Shown: positions 1 to 7,410 of the stretch, one piece after another
Numbering within the stretch: the first letter of the stretch is position 1
Layout: each line of letters starts with the position of its first letter
NCBI GenBank assembly: GCA_945902805.1
Contig: CAMDMZ010000038.1
Location: forward strand, 1-43,274
Length of the DNA stretch: 43,274 nucleotides
From: Propionivibrio dicarboxylicus
Lineage (GTDB): Bacteria > Pseudomonadota > Gammaproteobacteria > Burkholderiales > Rhodocyclaceae
Direction: 5' to 3'
Notes under the pieces: generated by a model
The model's database searches: none
The model's input: the letters and a program-made list of their open reading frames with translations, nothing else
Told to the model about the DNA's origin: nothing
Made by a program: the position numbers and the translations under genes

Positions 1-11
1 TTTCCGCCGCC

Positions 12-49
12 GCTCTGCTCAGACGGGGCGCGCCCCGTCTGAGCAGAGC
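12..49. repeat. 38-bp perfect palindrome
   Basis: Two perfect 19-base arms meet at 30/31; the left arm begins GCTCTGCTCAGACGGGG. Six A residues follow on the plus strand. Neither strand has a T-run after the stem, so it is not a standard intrinsic terminator. It could be a bidirectional stem terminator, a protein-binding site or the end of a mobile element, but the sequence does not decide. Confidence 0.75.
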
Positions 50-110
50 AAAAAACCAACGTCAAAGGCAAAAGGCTAAACCCAACATGCCTCGCTTCCA
101 CCGGCCACGA

Positions 111-144
111 TAATTGACGCCGACCGGTCAAAGTAATTGACACC
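111..144 (+). promoter_or_regulatory. Direct repeats upstream of antitoxin gene
   Basis: TAATTGACGCC (111-121) and TAATTGACACC (134-144) are near-identical direct repeats 23 bp apart, just upstream of the antitoxin start at 155. Antitoxins of this kind usually repress their own operon by binding repeats near the promoter, so these are candidate operator half-sites. That role is inferred from position only. Confidence 0.35.
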
Positions 145-154
145 GGGCAGCCCT

Positions 155-415
155 ATGTATGCCATCAAGACTGTTGGGAAGAGTGGCCAGATTTCGGTCG
201 GTAAGGCGCTTGCCGGTATGGAGTTCATCATGGAGCAGCTGCCTGGCGGCGACATCGTGCTGAAACGTGCCGTGGTGGTGCCGATGAATGAAACCTGGCT
301 ACACGAGCCTGCCATGAAAGAACGGCTTGCCCGTGCAGCTGAGTGGAGACGGCAAAACCCACCTCGTGAAACAGATTTGGATGAACTTGAATCTAAGCTC
401 ACCGCTGGTTCATGA
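155..415 (+). CDS. AbrB-like type II antitoxin
   Basis: An 86-residue protein starting MYAIKTVGKSGQIS. Its N-terminal half reads like a short AbrB/MazE-type beta fold (QISVGKALAGMEFIMEQL, then a VVVP strand). The C-terminal half is charged and helical (ERLARAAEWRRQNPP), as in antitoxin tails that wrap the toxin. The ATG at 155 is chosen because the family pattern starts there; a TTG at 137 is in frame but adds only a short unconvincing extension. Its stop overlaps the start of the toxin gene at 412 in an ATGA arrangement, the usual antitoxin-first coupling. Because the toxin gene is interrupted, this antitoxin probably has no working partner here. The exact family name is a judgement from pattern, not a database match. 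Confidence 0.7.
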   Translation: MYAIKTVGKSGQISVGKALAGMEFIMEQLPGGDIVLKRAVVVPMNETWLHEPAMKERLARAAEWRRQNPPRETDLDELESKLTAGS

Positions 416-600
416 GTGGGAATGACGCGAAGGTACTGCTCGATCTGAACTTTCCAGACTTTCAGTCTGACCTGTTCGACCTAGACGCATCTGAGGTCAA
501 AAAGGTTCTCAAGACGCTAAAGAAGGTCAAAGGTCTAACGTGGAACGATGTCTTCCGAGACCGCGGACTCAATTGGGAAGAGGTCAAGAGCATGCCCGGT

Positions 601-1929
601 GAGGGTGTCCTGAATTTTGTGTAAACGGGGTATGGGTTAAAGGCCACTCATCCGTTCATCGAACTGAATGGTAAAGCGAGTCAGGGCCGCTTTCCAGTCA
701 CGAATTGGCATGGTCCATTTCTGGCTGATGTTTCGCAGAGCCAGATAGAACAGTTTCAGCAATGCATCATCGCTTGGAAACGAGCCACGATTCTTGGTGA
801 TTTTCCGTAGGCTCATATTGACGGACTCAATGGCATTGGTCGTGTAGATCACCTTTCGAATCTCGGGGGGATAATCAAAGAACGGAATAATCCTCGGCCA
901 GTTTCGTCGCCAGGATTGACCAATGGGGAGATAGGCGTCGTCCCACTTGCCCTCAAACTCGCTCAGCCGCTGCTCGGCCTCATCGGCCGTGGCTGCGGTG
1001 TAGATGTGGCGTAGATCAGCCGCCACCTCCTTACGCAGTTTCCACGATACGAAGCTGAGACTGTGCCGGACCATATGGACGATGCACAATTGAACGGCCG
1101 CTTTCGGATACACGGCCTCAATCGCTTCCGGGAATCCCTTCAGCCCATCGACGCAAGCAATGAAGATGTCTTGCACTCCACGGTTCTTCAATTCGGTGAC
1201 GACCTGAAGCCAGAATTTGGCCCCCTCGGTCTGAGCGATCCACAGGCCCAGCACTTCCTTCTCGCCCGCCAGATTGATGCCGATCGCCAAATAGACGGCT
1301 TTGACGCGGACACTGCCATCCCGGACTTTGACATGGAGGCAGTCCAGATAGACGATGGGGTAAATCGTATCCAGGGGACGGGCCTGCCAGGCTTTGACCT
1401 CCTCAATGACAGCATCGGTGACGGAGGAGATGAGTGTCGGTGAAACTTCCGTACCGTACATTTCTTCCAAATGACTCTGGATTTCCCGGACCGTTAATCC
1501 TCGGGCGTAGAGCGACAGAATCTTGTCGTCAAAGCCGGTCCAGCGGGTCTGGTGCTTGGGTACCAGTTGTGGTTCAAAGCTGCCGTGGCGATCCCGGGGA
1601 ATATCGATCGGCAGTTCTCCAAACTCGCCCTTGAGAGTCTTCCGACTCTTGCCATTGCGGGTATTGCCTGCCGCATTCTCGACGGGTTGATTCTTGCCAT
1701 GACCCAGATGCTCGGCCATCTCGGCCTCTAGCGCAGCTTCGACCAGAATCTTGGTCAGCTGCTTGAGCAAACCGTTCTCACCAATCAGGTCTTCCGGCTT
1801 CCGGTAATCCGTCAGCAACCCCGCTACCAACTCCTTGCTTACTTCTCTTTTTGCTACGGTCATCATCGCTCCTTGCGTTTCGGCAGTTTCCCGCCGGATA
1901 ACCGTTTACACAAAAAATCTTACACGCTC
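601..1929 (-). mobile_element. Complete IS256-family insertion sequence
   Basis: The element is 1329 bp. Its ends are imperfect inverted repeats of about 28 bp: 601 begins GAGGGTGTCC and the complement of 1929 begins GAGCGTGTAA, and both share TTTTGTGTAAACGG. It is flanked by the 8-bp direct repeat TGCCCGGT at 593-600 and 1930-1937, the target duplication length expected for IS256-family transposition. It carries one transposase gene on the minus strand and no passenger. Perfect duplications and an intact transposase indicate a fairly recent insertion that still has all its parts. The target is the toxin gene of a toxin-antitoxin pair. Confidence 0.95.
637..1866 (-). CDS. IS256-family (mutator-type) transposase
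   Basis: A full-length 409-residue transposase that catalyses cut-and-circularise or copy-out transposition of its element. The acidic triad is visible: the first Asp in VYLDCLHVKVRDG, the second in FIACVDGLKGFPEAI, and the Glu in TTNAIESVNMSLRK, which also shows the mutator-family signature around NAIE. An N-terminal segment (LLKQLTKILVEAALEAEMAEHL) is typical of the family. Start is taken at MMTVAKREVSKEL (1866). The gene fills nearly the whole element, with 36 bp to the left end and 63 bp to the right end. No frameshift or internal stop is visible, so it is probably functional. Confidence 0.95.
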   Translation of the reverse strand: MMTVAKREVSKELVAGLLTDYRKPEDLIGENGLLKQLTKILVEAALEAEMAEHLGHGKNQPVENAAGNTRNGKSRKTLKGEFGELPIDIPRDRHGSFEPQLVPKHQTRWTGFDDKILSLYARGLTVREIQSHLEEMYGTEVSPTLISSVTDAVIEEVKAWQARPLDTIYPIVYLDCLHVKVRDGSVRVKAVYLAIGINLAGEKEVLGLWIAQTEGAKFWLQVVTELKNRGVQDIFIACVDGLKGFPEAIEAVYPKAAVQLCIVHMVRHSLSFVSWKLRKEVAADLRHIYTAATADEAEQRLSEFEGKWDDAYLPIGQSWRRNWPRIIPFFDYPPEIRKVIYTTNAIESVNMSLRKITKNRGSFPSDDALLKLFYLALRNISQKWTMPIRDWKAALTRFTIQFDERMSGL

Positions 1930-2152
1930 TGCCCGGTAACTACACAATTCGACTTTCTCAGTCGTACCGTGCCGTCGCGACTCGCGAAGGCAGGTGGATG
2001 CAATTCAGCGCCCTCCATCAGGACCACGACGGAGCCTACGGGAAAAAGTAACTTCAGGCTTTCGTCTTTGGCTTGGAGGACCTTTTCACGTCTGGGGGGC
2101 GTGAATGCCTGAAAATATTCTGAATTTACAAACGTTCGTCCAAAAAGAGGAG

Positions 2153-2176
2153 AGCCCTTCAGTTGCGTAAAGGGCT
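2153..2176 (+). terminator. Possible terminator after the toxin gene
   Basis: AGCCCTT (2153-2159) pairs with AAGGGCT (2170-2176) around a 10-base loop and is followed by TCTTGT. It lies about 100 bp after the stop of the original toxin gene. The T-tract is weak, so this is only a candidate. Confidence 0.35.
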
Positions 2177-2269
2177 TCTTGTCCATCTATAGCGTTATGT
2201 CGAGGACCCGCGTTGTCGCCGTTCTCGAATTCCAGAAGCTCCGTGTCTAGTCTGGTTTGGCTTCCACTC

Positions 2270-2560
2270 TCACTTCTTCTTTTTCTTCGGCGCGACAGCG
2301 GCCTTGAATGCGGTACCGGCCTTGAAGGTGGGCACCGTCGTTGCCGCTATCTTCAGTGCTTCGCCGGTCTTCGGATTCTTCCCCGTGCGCGCGGCGCGCT
2401 TGGACGGTTTGAATGTACCAAAACCGATCAGGGTCACATCGTCACCCTTAGCGACCGACGCGGTGATGAGTTCGATCAGCGCATCAATCGATTTGCCAGC
2501 AGCGGCTTTTGAGACGTCGGTCTTGACCGACAGGGCCTCAATCAGTTCGGACTTGTTCAT
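2270..2560 (-). CDS. HU/IHF-family DNA-binding protein
   Basis: A 96-residue histone-like protein that bends and compacts DNA as a dimer. The sequence shows the HU pattern: MNKSELIEAL at the start, then GFGTFKPSKRAARTGKNP, where the conserved beta-arm begins, then the arm's far side (FKAGTAFKAAV). The C-terminus ends in five lysines (PKKKKK), a basic tail seen on some betaproteobacterial HU-like proteins and absent from E. coli HU. The start at 2560 is supported by GAAGGA a few bases upstream and by the family N-terminus; the longer frame to 2602 adds an unrelated leader. It is monocistronic, divergent from the SprT-like gene at 2896. It could help IS activity or nucleoid structure, but nothing here ties it to the signalling genes. 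Confidence 0.93.
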   Translation of the reverse strand: MNKSELIEALSVKTDVSKAAAGKSIDALIELITASVAKGDDVTLIGFGTFKPSKRAARTGKNPKTGEALKIAATTVPTFKAGTAFKAAVAPKKKKK

Positions 2561-2895
2561 GGCGGTGTTCCTTCGGGTGGTTGGATCCCTAGATTCTGCC
2601 ATTGTTCAAGGCGGAACCGGACAGCTGACCGGCTGAAGGGCCATACACTGAGTCCTCTGTTTCCTGCGTAGCTGAACTCGCAGGATCCCAGTCCGGCGCC
2701 GCATTTCCGATCGGGATTACCCGACGTTCGCAGTGATGCCTCGCGGTTTTCACGCATGTGCTTGGCTGCGCACGCGAAATTGATCCTGTTAGCCCTGTTT
2801 TTCCCCACCAAATGCATCAAATAATCATGGAAAATCAATCAGATGAACGATTCGCCCAAGAAATTGGGCACTGTTGATTAAGGTGGAGAGGGGAT

Positions 2896-3705
2896 ATGAG
2901 AACAGCAGCCGCGACAACGGACCTTGTGTCGGGAGTGATCCTACCGGGCATCGACCATAGCGTGTCGAAGCTTAGTTCGGCAGGCGGCATGACGGGACAG
3001 CAATTAATTGTTCGTGGCCGACCGGATTTTGTATCGCGCGATACAAAACCCGACGTCGATTTTCTTGTCTGCCCGACCGGTGAGATGTACGTTCCACTGC
3101 AATGGGCCTGCAACAGCTTCAACGAATCGCTATTTGACGGCAAACTGCCTCCCCTTATGCTCACGTTGCGCGGAAAGGGCAAACAGTCGGCCGCGTACTA
3201 CGTCCCCGCTGCGTTCGAGACCCGGGACCACGCGCACCAAGCAGCCGAAATTGCCCTAAATCCGGCAATGTTCACCTGGCCACAGCAAGCGATACTGGCG
3301 CTGCTGTTGCATCAGATTGTGCACCATTGGCAACACGTTGAAGGCGACGCGTCACGACCGACCTATCACAACCGGCAATGGGCGGAGAAAATGGTCGCCT
3401 TGGGGCTGCAACCGACAAGTACCGGCACCGTGGGCGGCAAGACGACCGGGCAGGCAATGGATCAGTTTCCGATTGCCGGTGGCTTGTTCGAGAGGGTCTG
3501 TGCAGAACTGATTGATCAGGGGTTTGATCTCGTCTGGCGGGATATCCTTGGCGCAGCAGGGGGCGCTTCTAAGCCGCCCAGAAAGAAACCGGCCGCCGTA
3601 ATCTGGGTCTGCCCTCAATGCAGCGACCAGGCAAAGGCGGCGCGGTCAGTACGCCTGGGATGTATGGGATGCGGGATTCCCCTGGTGCTTGTTGAACCGG
3701 AGTAA
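2896..3705 (+). CDS. SprT-like protein with degenerate HQxxH motif
   Basis: A 269-residue protein resembling the SprT-like zinc metalloprotease domain proteins found on plasmids and integrative elements. Evidence is the N-terminal block LQWACNSFNESLFDGKLPP, the segment LLLHQIVHHWQH (around residues 137-148), and YHNRQWAEKM followed by a GGKxTGQ stretch. A C-terminal CPQC...CMGC pair suggests a zinc ribbon. In active relatives the helix reads HExxH; here Glu is replaced by Gln (HQIVH). The metal-binding histidines stay but the general base is lost, so proteolysis is doubtful and a DNA- or protein-binding role is more likely. GGAGAGG lies just before the ATG at 2896. The flanks hold no obvious operon partner. 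Confidence 0.75.
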   Translation: MRTAAATTDLVSGVILPGIDHSVSKLSSAGGMTGQQLIVRGRPDFVSRDTKPDVDFLVCPTGEMYVPLQWACNSFNESLFDGKLPPLMLTLRGKGKQSAAYYVPAAFETRDHAHQAAEIALNPAMFTWPQQAILALLLHQIVHHWQHVEGDASRPTYHNRQWAEKMVALGLQPTSTGTVGGKTTGQAMDQFPIAGGLFERVCAELIDQGFDLVWRDILGAAGGASKPPRKKPAAVIWVCPQCSDQAKAARSVRLGCMGCGIPLVLVEPE

Positions 3706-4035
3706 GTGGATAGGTCGCAACTTTTCAAACCGGGTCAAACTGGTTACCTGTGCGTACTCAGTTGTAGCGATGGGTGTCGACCTGGTAAACCAATAGAAAG
3801 TCGCCACCAAGGTGGCAGTATTTCAGGATACTGCAAGGTAGGAGGGTTATTGCAGTTGTGCCGAGTTCTTGAGGACCCTAACTGTATCGATGCGATGAGT
3901 TTCCACAATTGGCCAGGTTCTTACGATAGCAACCCATTCACGCAGCAACAACGGTCAACGCTGAGGAAGCACTTCTTGATCTGCTAATATGTGATACAAT
4001 ATCATCTATTCAATACTTTCGTCTTGCGAAACGCC
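3706..4035 (+). other. 330-bp gene-poor leader before the signalling cluster
   Basis: No convincing gene is seen. A GTG-initiated 93-codon frame covers 3706-3987, but it has no ribosome site and an unremarkable composition. Two inverted repeats share bases: GCCACC-AA-GGTGGC (3803-3816) and GCAGTAT-TTCAGG-ATACTGC (3815-3834), so in RNA they would be mutually exclusive hairpins. The 3' end is AT-rich and contains the candidate promoter of the first HTH-receiver gene. Confidence 0.4.
3992..4008 (+). promoter_or_regulatory. Extended -10 promoter and AATATCATCTA motif
   Basis: TGATACAAT (3992-4000) is an extended -10 element located 36 bp upstream of the ATG at 4036, giving a short leader. No good -35 box is seen, which fits an activator-dependent promoter. 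The overlapping word AATATCATCTA (3998-4008) recurs exactly at 19329-19339 upstream of a hybrid kinase. Confidence 0.45.
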
Positions 4036-4677
4036 ATGACCGATCACGGTGATGCCTTTGCCCGATCCCGCAATTACTGCACGACACGAGAGGCAGCAGA
4101 CCGGCTCGGAGTTTCTTTGCGTACTGCCCAGTTGTGGGTAGATGGCGGCATACTCGAAGCTTGGAAAACCGACGGCGGACACCGTCGCATCAGCCTCGAT
4201 TCGGTGGAAAAACTTCTTCGCGAAAAATCCCCCGGACAGCCTGTATCTGCGGCATCGGTAGGCAGCCCGACACCCAGCAATGAACGACTTAAATTGCTCG
4301 TGGTTGAAGACGACAACGTCTTGCTCAAACTCTACCGCGCACGAATTTCCGCATGGAACATGCCGATTGATGTCACAACCGCCTCCAATGGCTACGAAGC
4401 CTTGGTGTTGATAGGCCGTGAGCAACCGGATCTGATGATCACAGACCTGTTGATGCCTGGCATTGACGGCTTCAAGATGGTTCGTACCCTGCTTGCATCG
4501 TCCTTCCGTGAAGGTATGGAGATCGTTGTGGTGACGGGCATGGCGGAACAGGATCTTGCCGCAGATGGTGGAATCCCCCCCGGCGTGCGGTGTCTGACGA
4601 AGCCAGTGCCTTTCAATGAATTGAAAGCTGTCGCAGAAAACCTACTTGGCCGTCGCGCTGCGCTCGGCCATAGCTGA
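4036..4677 (+). CDS. HTH-receiver response regulator (first copy)
   Basis: A 213-residue protein with the output domain before the receiver, the reverse of most response regulators. Residues about 10-55 form a MerR/excisionase-type winged helix (TTREAADRLGVSLRTAQLW, then GILEAWKTDGGHRRI, the wing). After a Pro/Ser linker, residues about 85-205 form a receiver: acidic pocket in LLVVEDDNVLL, phospho-acceptor Asp in MITDLLMPGIDG, and the conserved Lys in CLTKPVPF. All key residues are present, so it should be phosphorylated by a kinase and bind DNA. The start at ATG 4036 is preferred over the GTG at 3991, which lies inside the promoter. It heads cluster A and is paralogous to 4914-5561 and 30145-30762. 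Confidence 0.88.
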   Translation: MTDHGDAFARSRNYCTTREAADRLGVSLRTAQLWVDGGILEAWKTDGGHRRISLDSVEKLLREKSPGQPVSAASVGSPTPSNERLKLLVVEDDNVLLKLYRARISAWNMPIDVTTASNGYEALVLIGREQPDLMITDLLMPGIDGFKMVRTLLASSFREGMEIVVVTGMAEQDLAADGGIPPGVRCLTKPVPFNELKAVAENLLGRRAALGHS

Positions 4678-4852
4678 TCCGGCACGCCGCTCCCGGCGTC
4701 AAATTCTTCCCTGTACCGCTCAGCCTCTTGCTTCGTGCGCTCTGTTACTTGGCGCGCGGTGGGCATGATTCGTCCACGTGACGCATGATCGATGCCAAGT
4801 AGCTTCCCGAGGATCAAATAAAAATATACTAGTAAAAGAAAAGAGTTCTATT

Positions 4853-4875
4853 TAGTATCAGTTTAGTGCTAATAT
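4853..4875 (+). promoter_or_regulatory. Extended -10 promoter with TAGTATCAG motif
   Basis: TGCTAATAT (4867-4875) is an extended -10 element 38 bp before the ATG at 4914. Upstream is TAGTATCAG (4853-4861), repeated exactly at 19338-19346, followed by TTTAGT. The 236-bp gap from 4678 is otherwise without a clear gene. Confidence 0.42.
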
Positions 4876-4913
4876 GGCTTATCACTTCACGGTAAGTCAA
4901 ATTTCGCCTCATC

Positions 4914-5561
4914 ATGAACTCCCGGCCACTTCCTCGCGGTGTCTTCGCATCCGATCGCGAATTCACCTTCTGCACCACACGCCAGGCGGCAAGTATGTTG
5001 GGTGTTGCGGTCCGAACCGCACAATTGTGGGCCGACCAAGGAATTCTGGCCGCTTGGCGAACACAAGGCGGACACCGGCGAATTAGTCGCGCTTCGGTTG
5101 AAGCCATACTTGAAGACAAGCGCCAGAAAGCCGTCCCCTTAAGTCATCGGCAGCAAACACACGTCTACGCGCAGCCGCCCCTTCGCGTTCTGCTCGCCGA
5201 CAGCACCGAGCAACAACGCCTGTTCAGGCAGAGTATTCGCGGTTGGGGATTGCCAATACTGCTGCTAACCGCCAGGAACGGCTACGACACCCTGCTGCAG
5301 ATTGGGCGGGAATCTCCCGATCTGCTGATTGCAAATCTCAACCTAATTGGAATCAGCGGCTTGGACATGGTGCGGAACCTGGCCCGCTCGACACATCGCG
5401 AAGGCATGGAAATTGTCCTCATCACGACGCTCACCGGAAACGAGATCGCGTGTTGGGGTGAACTACCCCCGGAGATACTCGTTATCTACGGTATGCCAAG
5501 TATCGCTGACCTGAAAGCGATCTGTACGCGGATCATTCAACATCGCACCATCCGACTATAG
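4914..5561 (+). CDS. HTH-pseudoreceiver regulator
   Basis: A 215-residue paralogue of the preceding protein with the same order. The N-terminal winged helix is well kept (TTRQAASMLGVAVRTAQLW, wing TQGGHRRI). The receiver fold is recognisable through REGMEIVLIT and GRESPDLLIA. The phospho-acceptor position, MITDLLMPGIDG in the neighbour, reads LIANLNLIGISG here, so Asp is Asn. The acidic pocket is reduced (LLADSTEQQ) and the conserved Lys-Pro is lost (VIYGMPS). It therefore cannot be phosphorylated in the usual way and is probably a constitutive or ligand- or partner-controlled DNA-binding protein, possibly dimerising with the active paralogue. It is followed closely by the CheY-like gene. Confidence 0.85.
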   Translation: MNSRPLPRGVFASDREFTFCTTRQAASMLGVAVRTAQLWADQGILAAWRTQGGHRRISRASVEAILEDKRQKAVPLSHRQQTHVYAQPPLRVLLADSTEQQRLFRQSIRGWGLPILLLTARNGYDTLLQIGRESPDLLIANLNLIGISGLDMVRNLARSTHREGMEIVLITTLTGNEIACWGELPPEILVIYGMPSIADLKAICTRIIQHRTIRL

Positions 5562-5570
5562 GTGAACATC

Positions 5571-5936
5571 ATGACCAGAATTCTTCTTGTAGACGATCAC
5601 TCCGACATTCGCCGCCTGATCCGTATCACTCTAGGCAAGGCATTCGAGGTTCTGGAAGCTGAAGATGGCACGACAGCCCTCGAAATCGTGCGCCAACAGC
5701 GACCCGCGCTTGTCGTTCTTGACGTAATGATGCCGGGGGCCATAGATGGTCTGCAGGTACTCGACGTTATCAAGGCAGATCCGGAGTTGGCCGGAACCCG
5801 CGTCATCATGGTCACCGCCCGTGGGCAGGCAAGTGACTACGAAGATGGCATGCGGCGTGGATCGGATTCCTACTTCATCAAACCCTTTAGCCCCTTGCAA
5901 CTTGTGGCGGCAATCAAGGAGCTCCTGGCTAGCTAG
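5571..5936 (+). CDS. CheY-like single-domain response regulator
   Basis: A 121-residue stand-alone receiver with no output domain, expected to act as a phosphate shuttle or by protein contact. Visible residues: acidic pair in ILLVDDHSDIRR, phospho-acceptor in VVLDVMMPG, Thr in VTARGQ, and Lys in YFIKPFSPLQL. ATG 5571 is chosen over GTG 5562 because AGGTGA sits at the right distance and because the 29747-30112 paralogue has exactly the same length from its ATG. It starts 9 bp after the HTH-pseudoreceiver gene and ends 7 bp before the cyclase gene, so one transcript is likely. The two copies are about three-quarters identical by eye. Confidence 0.93.
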   Translation: MTRILLVDDHSDIRRLIRITLGKAFEVLEAEDGTTALEIVRQQRPALVVLDVMMPGAIDGLQVLDVIKADPELAGTRVIMVTARGQASDYEDGMRRGSDSYFIKPFSPLQLVAAIKELLAS

Positions 5937-5943
5937 GTTAATC

Positions 5944-7410
5944 ATGGCCGCGAACAATTATTCCATTGAGGTGCCCCTGGCATCTGAGAAATCGACACAA
6001 ACCGTAGTGCAGGTCAAGGATGCCGCGGTACTCAACGACCAGCTCTACCGCTACGCCGAGGATCTCGAAATGATGATCGAGAGGCACAGCACCCTTGAGA
6101 ATCATCTCGATAGCCTTCGCGACACGTGTAGCCATCTCGCACTCAGCCGCAACATGCTTGAGGATCTGATCTACAGCTCTCGCGATCTCCACATCGTTAC
6201 CGATCCCGATGGCACTATCCTGCGGTGCAATCCGGCCAGTCGGGTAATTGCCCCGCCTCAGCGCATCACCGGCTACAACCTCGCAGACTGGATGCTGCCT
6301 GCGTATCGGCCGCATTTCAAGGCCCTGCGAGCTCGCGCTCTGGAAAACACGCCCCCCAATGAGTCGGACTGGGAACTGCGTCTACGTCGAGAAGATCCAG
6401 ACGCCTCGCCATTGATTGTGCTCGCCCAGGTCCTTCCCGTACGTAAGGATGGATTGCTGACTTCATTGCACTGGATCCTGCGCGATGTGACGCAGCAACG
6501 AGAAGTCGAGGTCGAAACAGAGATCTCCTCAATGGTATTTCGTCACGCAACGGAAGGCGTGATGATTACCGACGTTGCAGGCGAAATCCTCGCTATTAAC
6601 CCCGCTTTCACTCGAATCACCGGATATAGCACTGTCGAGGCAGTAGGCCGACGTGCCAACTTGATTAACTCTGGCGTTCAGGATGCCCGGTTCTATGCCG
6701 ACTTCTGGCGCGGTCTGCAAGAAACAGGGCGCTGGCAGGGGCGAATCTACAACCGACGGAAGAATGGCGAAATTTATCCGGAATGGCTGACGGTCAGCTC
6801 GGTTCGCGACAAGGACAATCGCACGCTGAGCTATATCGGGGTGTTCTCCGACTTATCACGCCTGCTCGAGGTGGAAAAGGAACTCGCCGATCTGGCCCAC
6901 CACGACAGCCTAACAGGTCTACCCAATCGACTGCTGTTTCAGGATCGTCTGACACATGCCCTGCACCACTCGGAGCGCTACGAAACACCCCTCACTCTGA
7001 TCTTCATCGACCTTGATCACTTCAAGCCAATCAATGACAAATACGGCCACGATGTCGGTGACCGCGTGCTACAGGCCATGGCGCAGCGCATGAAAGGCGC
7101 CGTACGGAAAGCCGATACCGTCGCCCGCTTTGGTGGCGACGAGTTCGTGATAATTGCTCCATCGATGGGCGAGGATACGGACATCGACCGCTACTGCCAA
7201 AAGCTGCTGGTACAACTTACCGCTCCGCTAATCATCGATGAATTCGAATTGCAGGTTGGCGGAAGCCTTGGTTGTGCAGCGTTTCCGCGCCATGGCGCGG
7301 ATGAAAAGAGTCTCCTCAAGCATGCAGATATTGCCATGTACCGCGCAAAAAGACGCGGAGGCAATTGCTACACCATCTTCGCGCCTACGAGACCGAGGTC
7401 GACCGCATGA
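5944..7410 (+). CDS. PAS-PAS-GGDEF diguanylate cyclase
   Basis: A 488-residue cytosolic protein predicted to make cyclic di-GMP from two GTP. An N-terminal coiled coil (LYRYAEDLEMMIERHSTLE) is followed by PAS domains at about residues 75-190 and 195-310 (the second with EGVMITDVAGEILAINPAF), then GGDEF at about 320-480. The active-site motif is FGGDEF near residue 397, and RKAD lies five residues before it, matching the RxxD inhibitory site. It should therefore be active and feedback-inhibited. There is no EAL domain. Start is ATG 5944; longer frames run into the CheY gene. The last codons overlap the following kinase gene (ATGA), and the bases there encode a kinase linker in another frame, suggesting a recombination joint. 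Confidence 0.92.
   Translation: MAANNYSIEVPLASEKSTQTVVQVKDAAVLNDQLYRYAEDLEMMIERHSTLENHLDSLRDTCSHLALSRNMLEDLIYSSRDLHIVTDPDGTILRCNPASRVIAPPQRITGYNLADWMLPAYRPHFKALRARALENTPPNESDWELRLRREDPDASPLIVLAQVLPVRKDGLLTSLHWILRDVTQQREVEVETEISSMVFRHATEGVMITDVAGEILAINPAFTRITGYSTVEAVGRRANLINSGVQDARFYADFWRGLQETGRWQGRIYNRRKNGEIYPEWLTVSSVRDKDNRTLSYIGVFSDLSRLLEVEKELADLAHHDSLTGLPNRLLFQDRLTHALHHSERYETPLTLIFIDLDHFKPINDKYGHDVGDRVLQAMAQRMKGAVRKADTVARFGGDEFVIIAPSMGEDTDIDRYCQKLLVQLTAPLIIDEFELQVGGSLGCAAFPRHGADEKSLLKHADIAMYRAKRRGGNCYTIFAPTRPRSTA

Larger units (their letters stand above)
412..2051 (+). pseudogene. RelE/ParE-like toxin gene split by IS256 element
   Basis: The 5' part (412-600, 63 codons) contains the motif WNDVFRDRGLNWEEV, typical of a small RelE/ParE-like toxin family of about 100 residues. 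At 601 the frame runs into the inverted repeat of an insertion sequence and stops at 624. Removing 601-1937 (the element plus one copy of the 8-bp target duplication) joins codon 63 in frame to 1938-2051. This adds 37 residues beginning NYTIRLSQSYRAVATREG and ending FSALHQDHDGAYGKK before TAA at 2049. That tail carries the expected toxin C-terminal pattern (RxSxxYRAV, then LHxDHDxAY). The intact gene would encode exactly 100 residues. The truncated product lacks the basic C-terminal strands where catalysis or binding normally resides, so it is most likely inactive. Confidence 0.88.

Noticed and set aside
3706-3987. 93-codon GTG-started frame after the SprT-like gene
   Set aside because: No ribosome site or homology pattern, and its region contains hairpins and promoter-like sequence.
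4392-4817. 141-codon minus-strand frame whose first part extends beyond the HTH-receiver gene
   Set aside because: The part outside the gene (TARQVTERTKQEAERYREEF) looks protein-like, but the rest is antisense and no family could be named.
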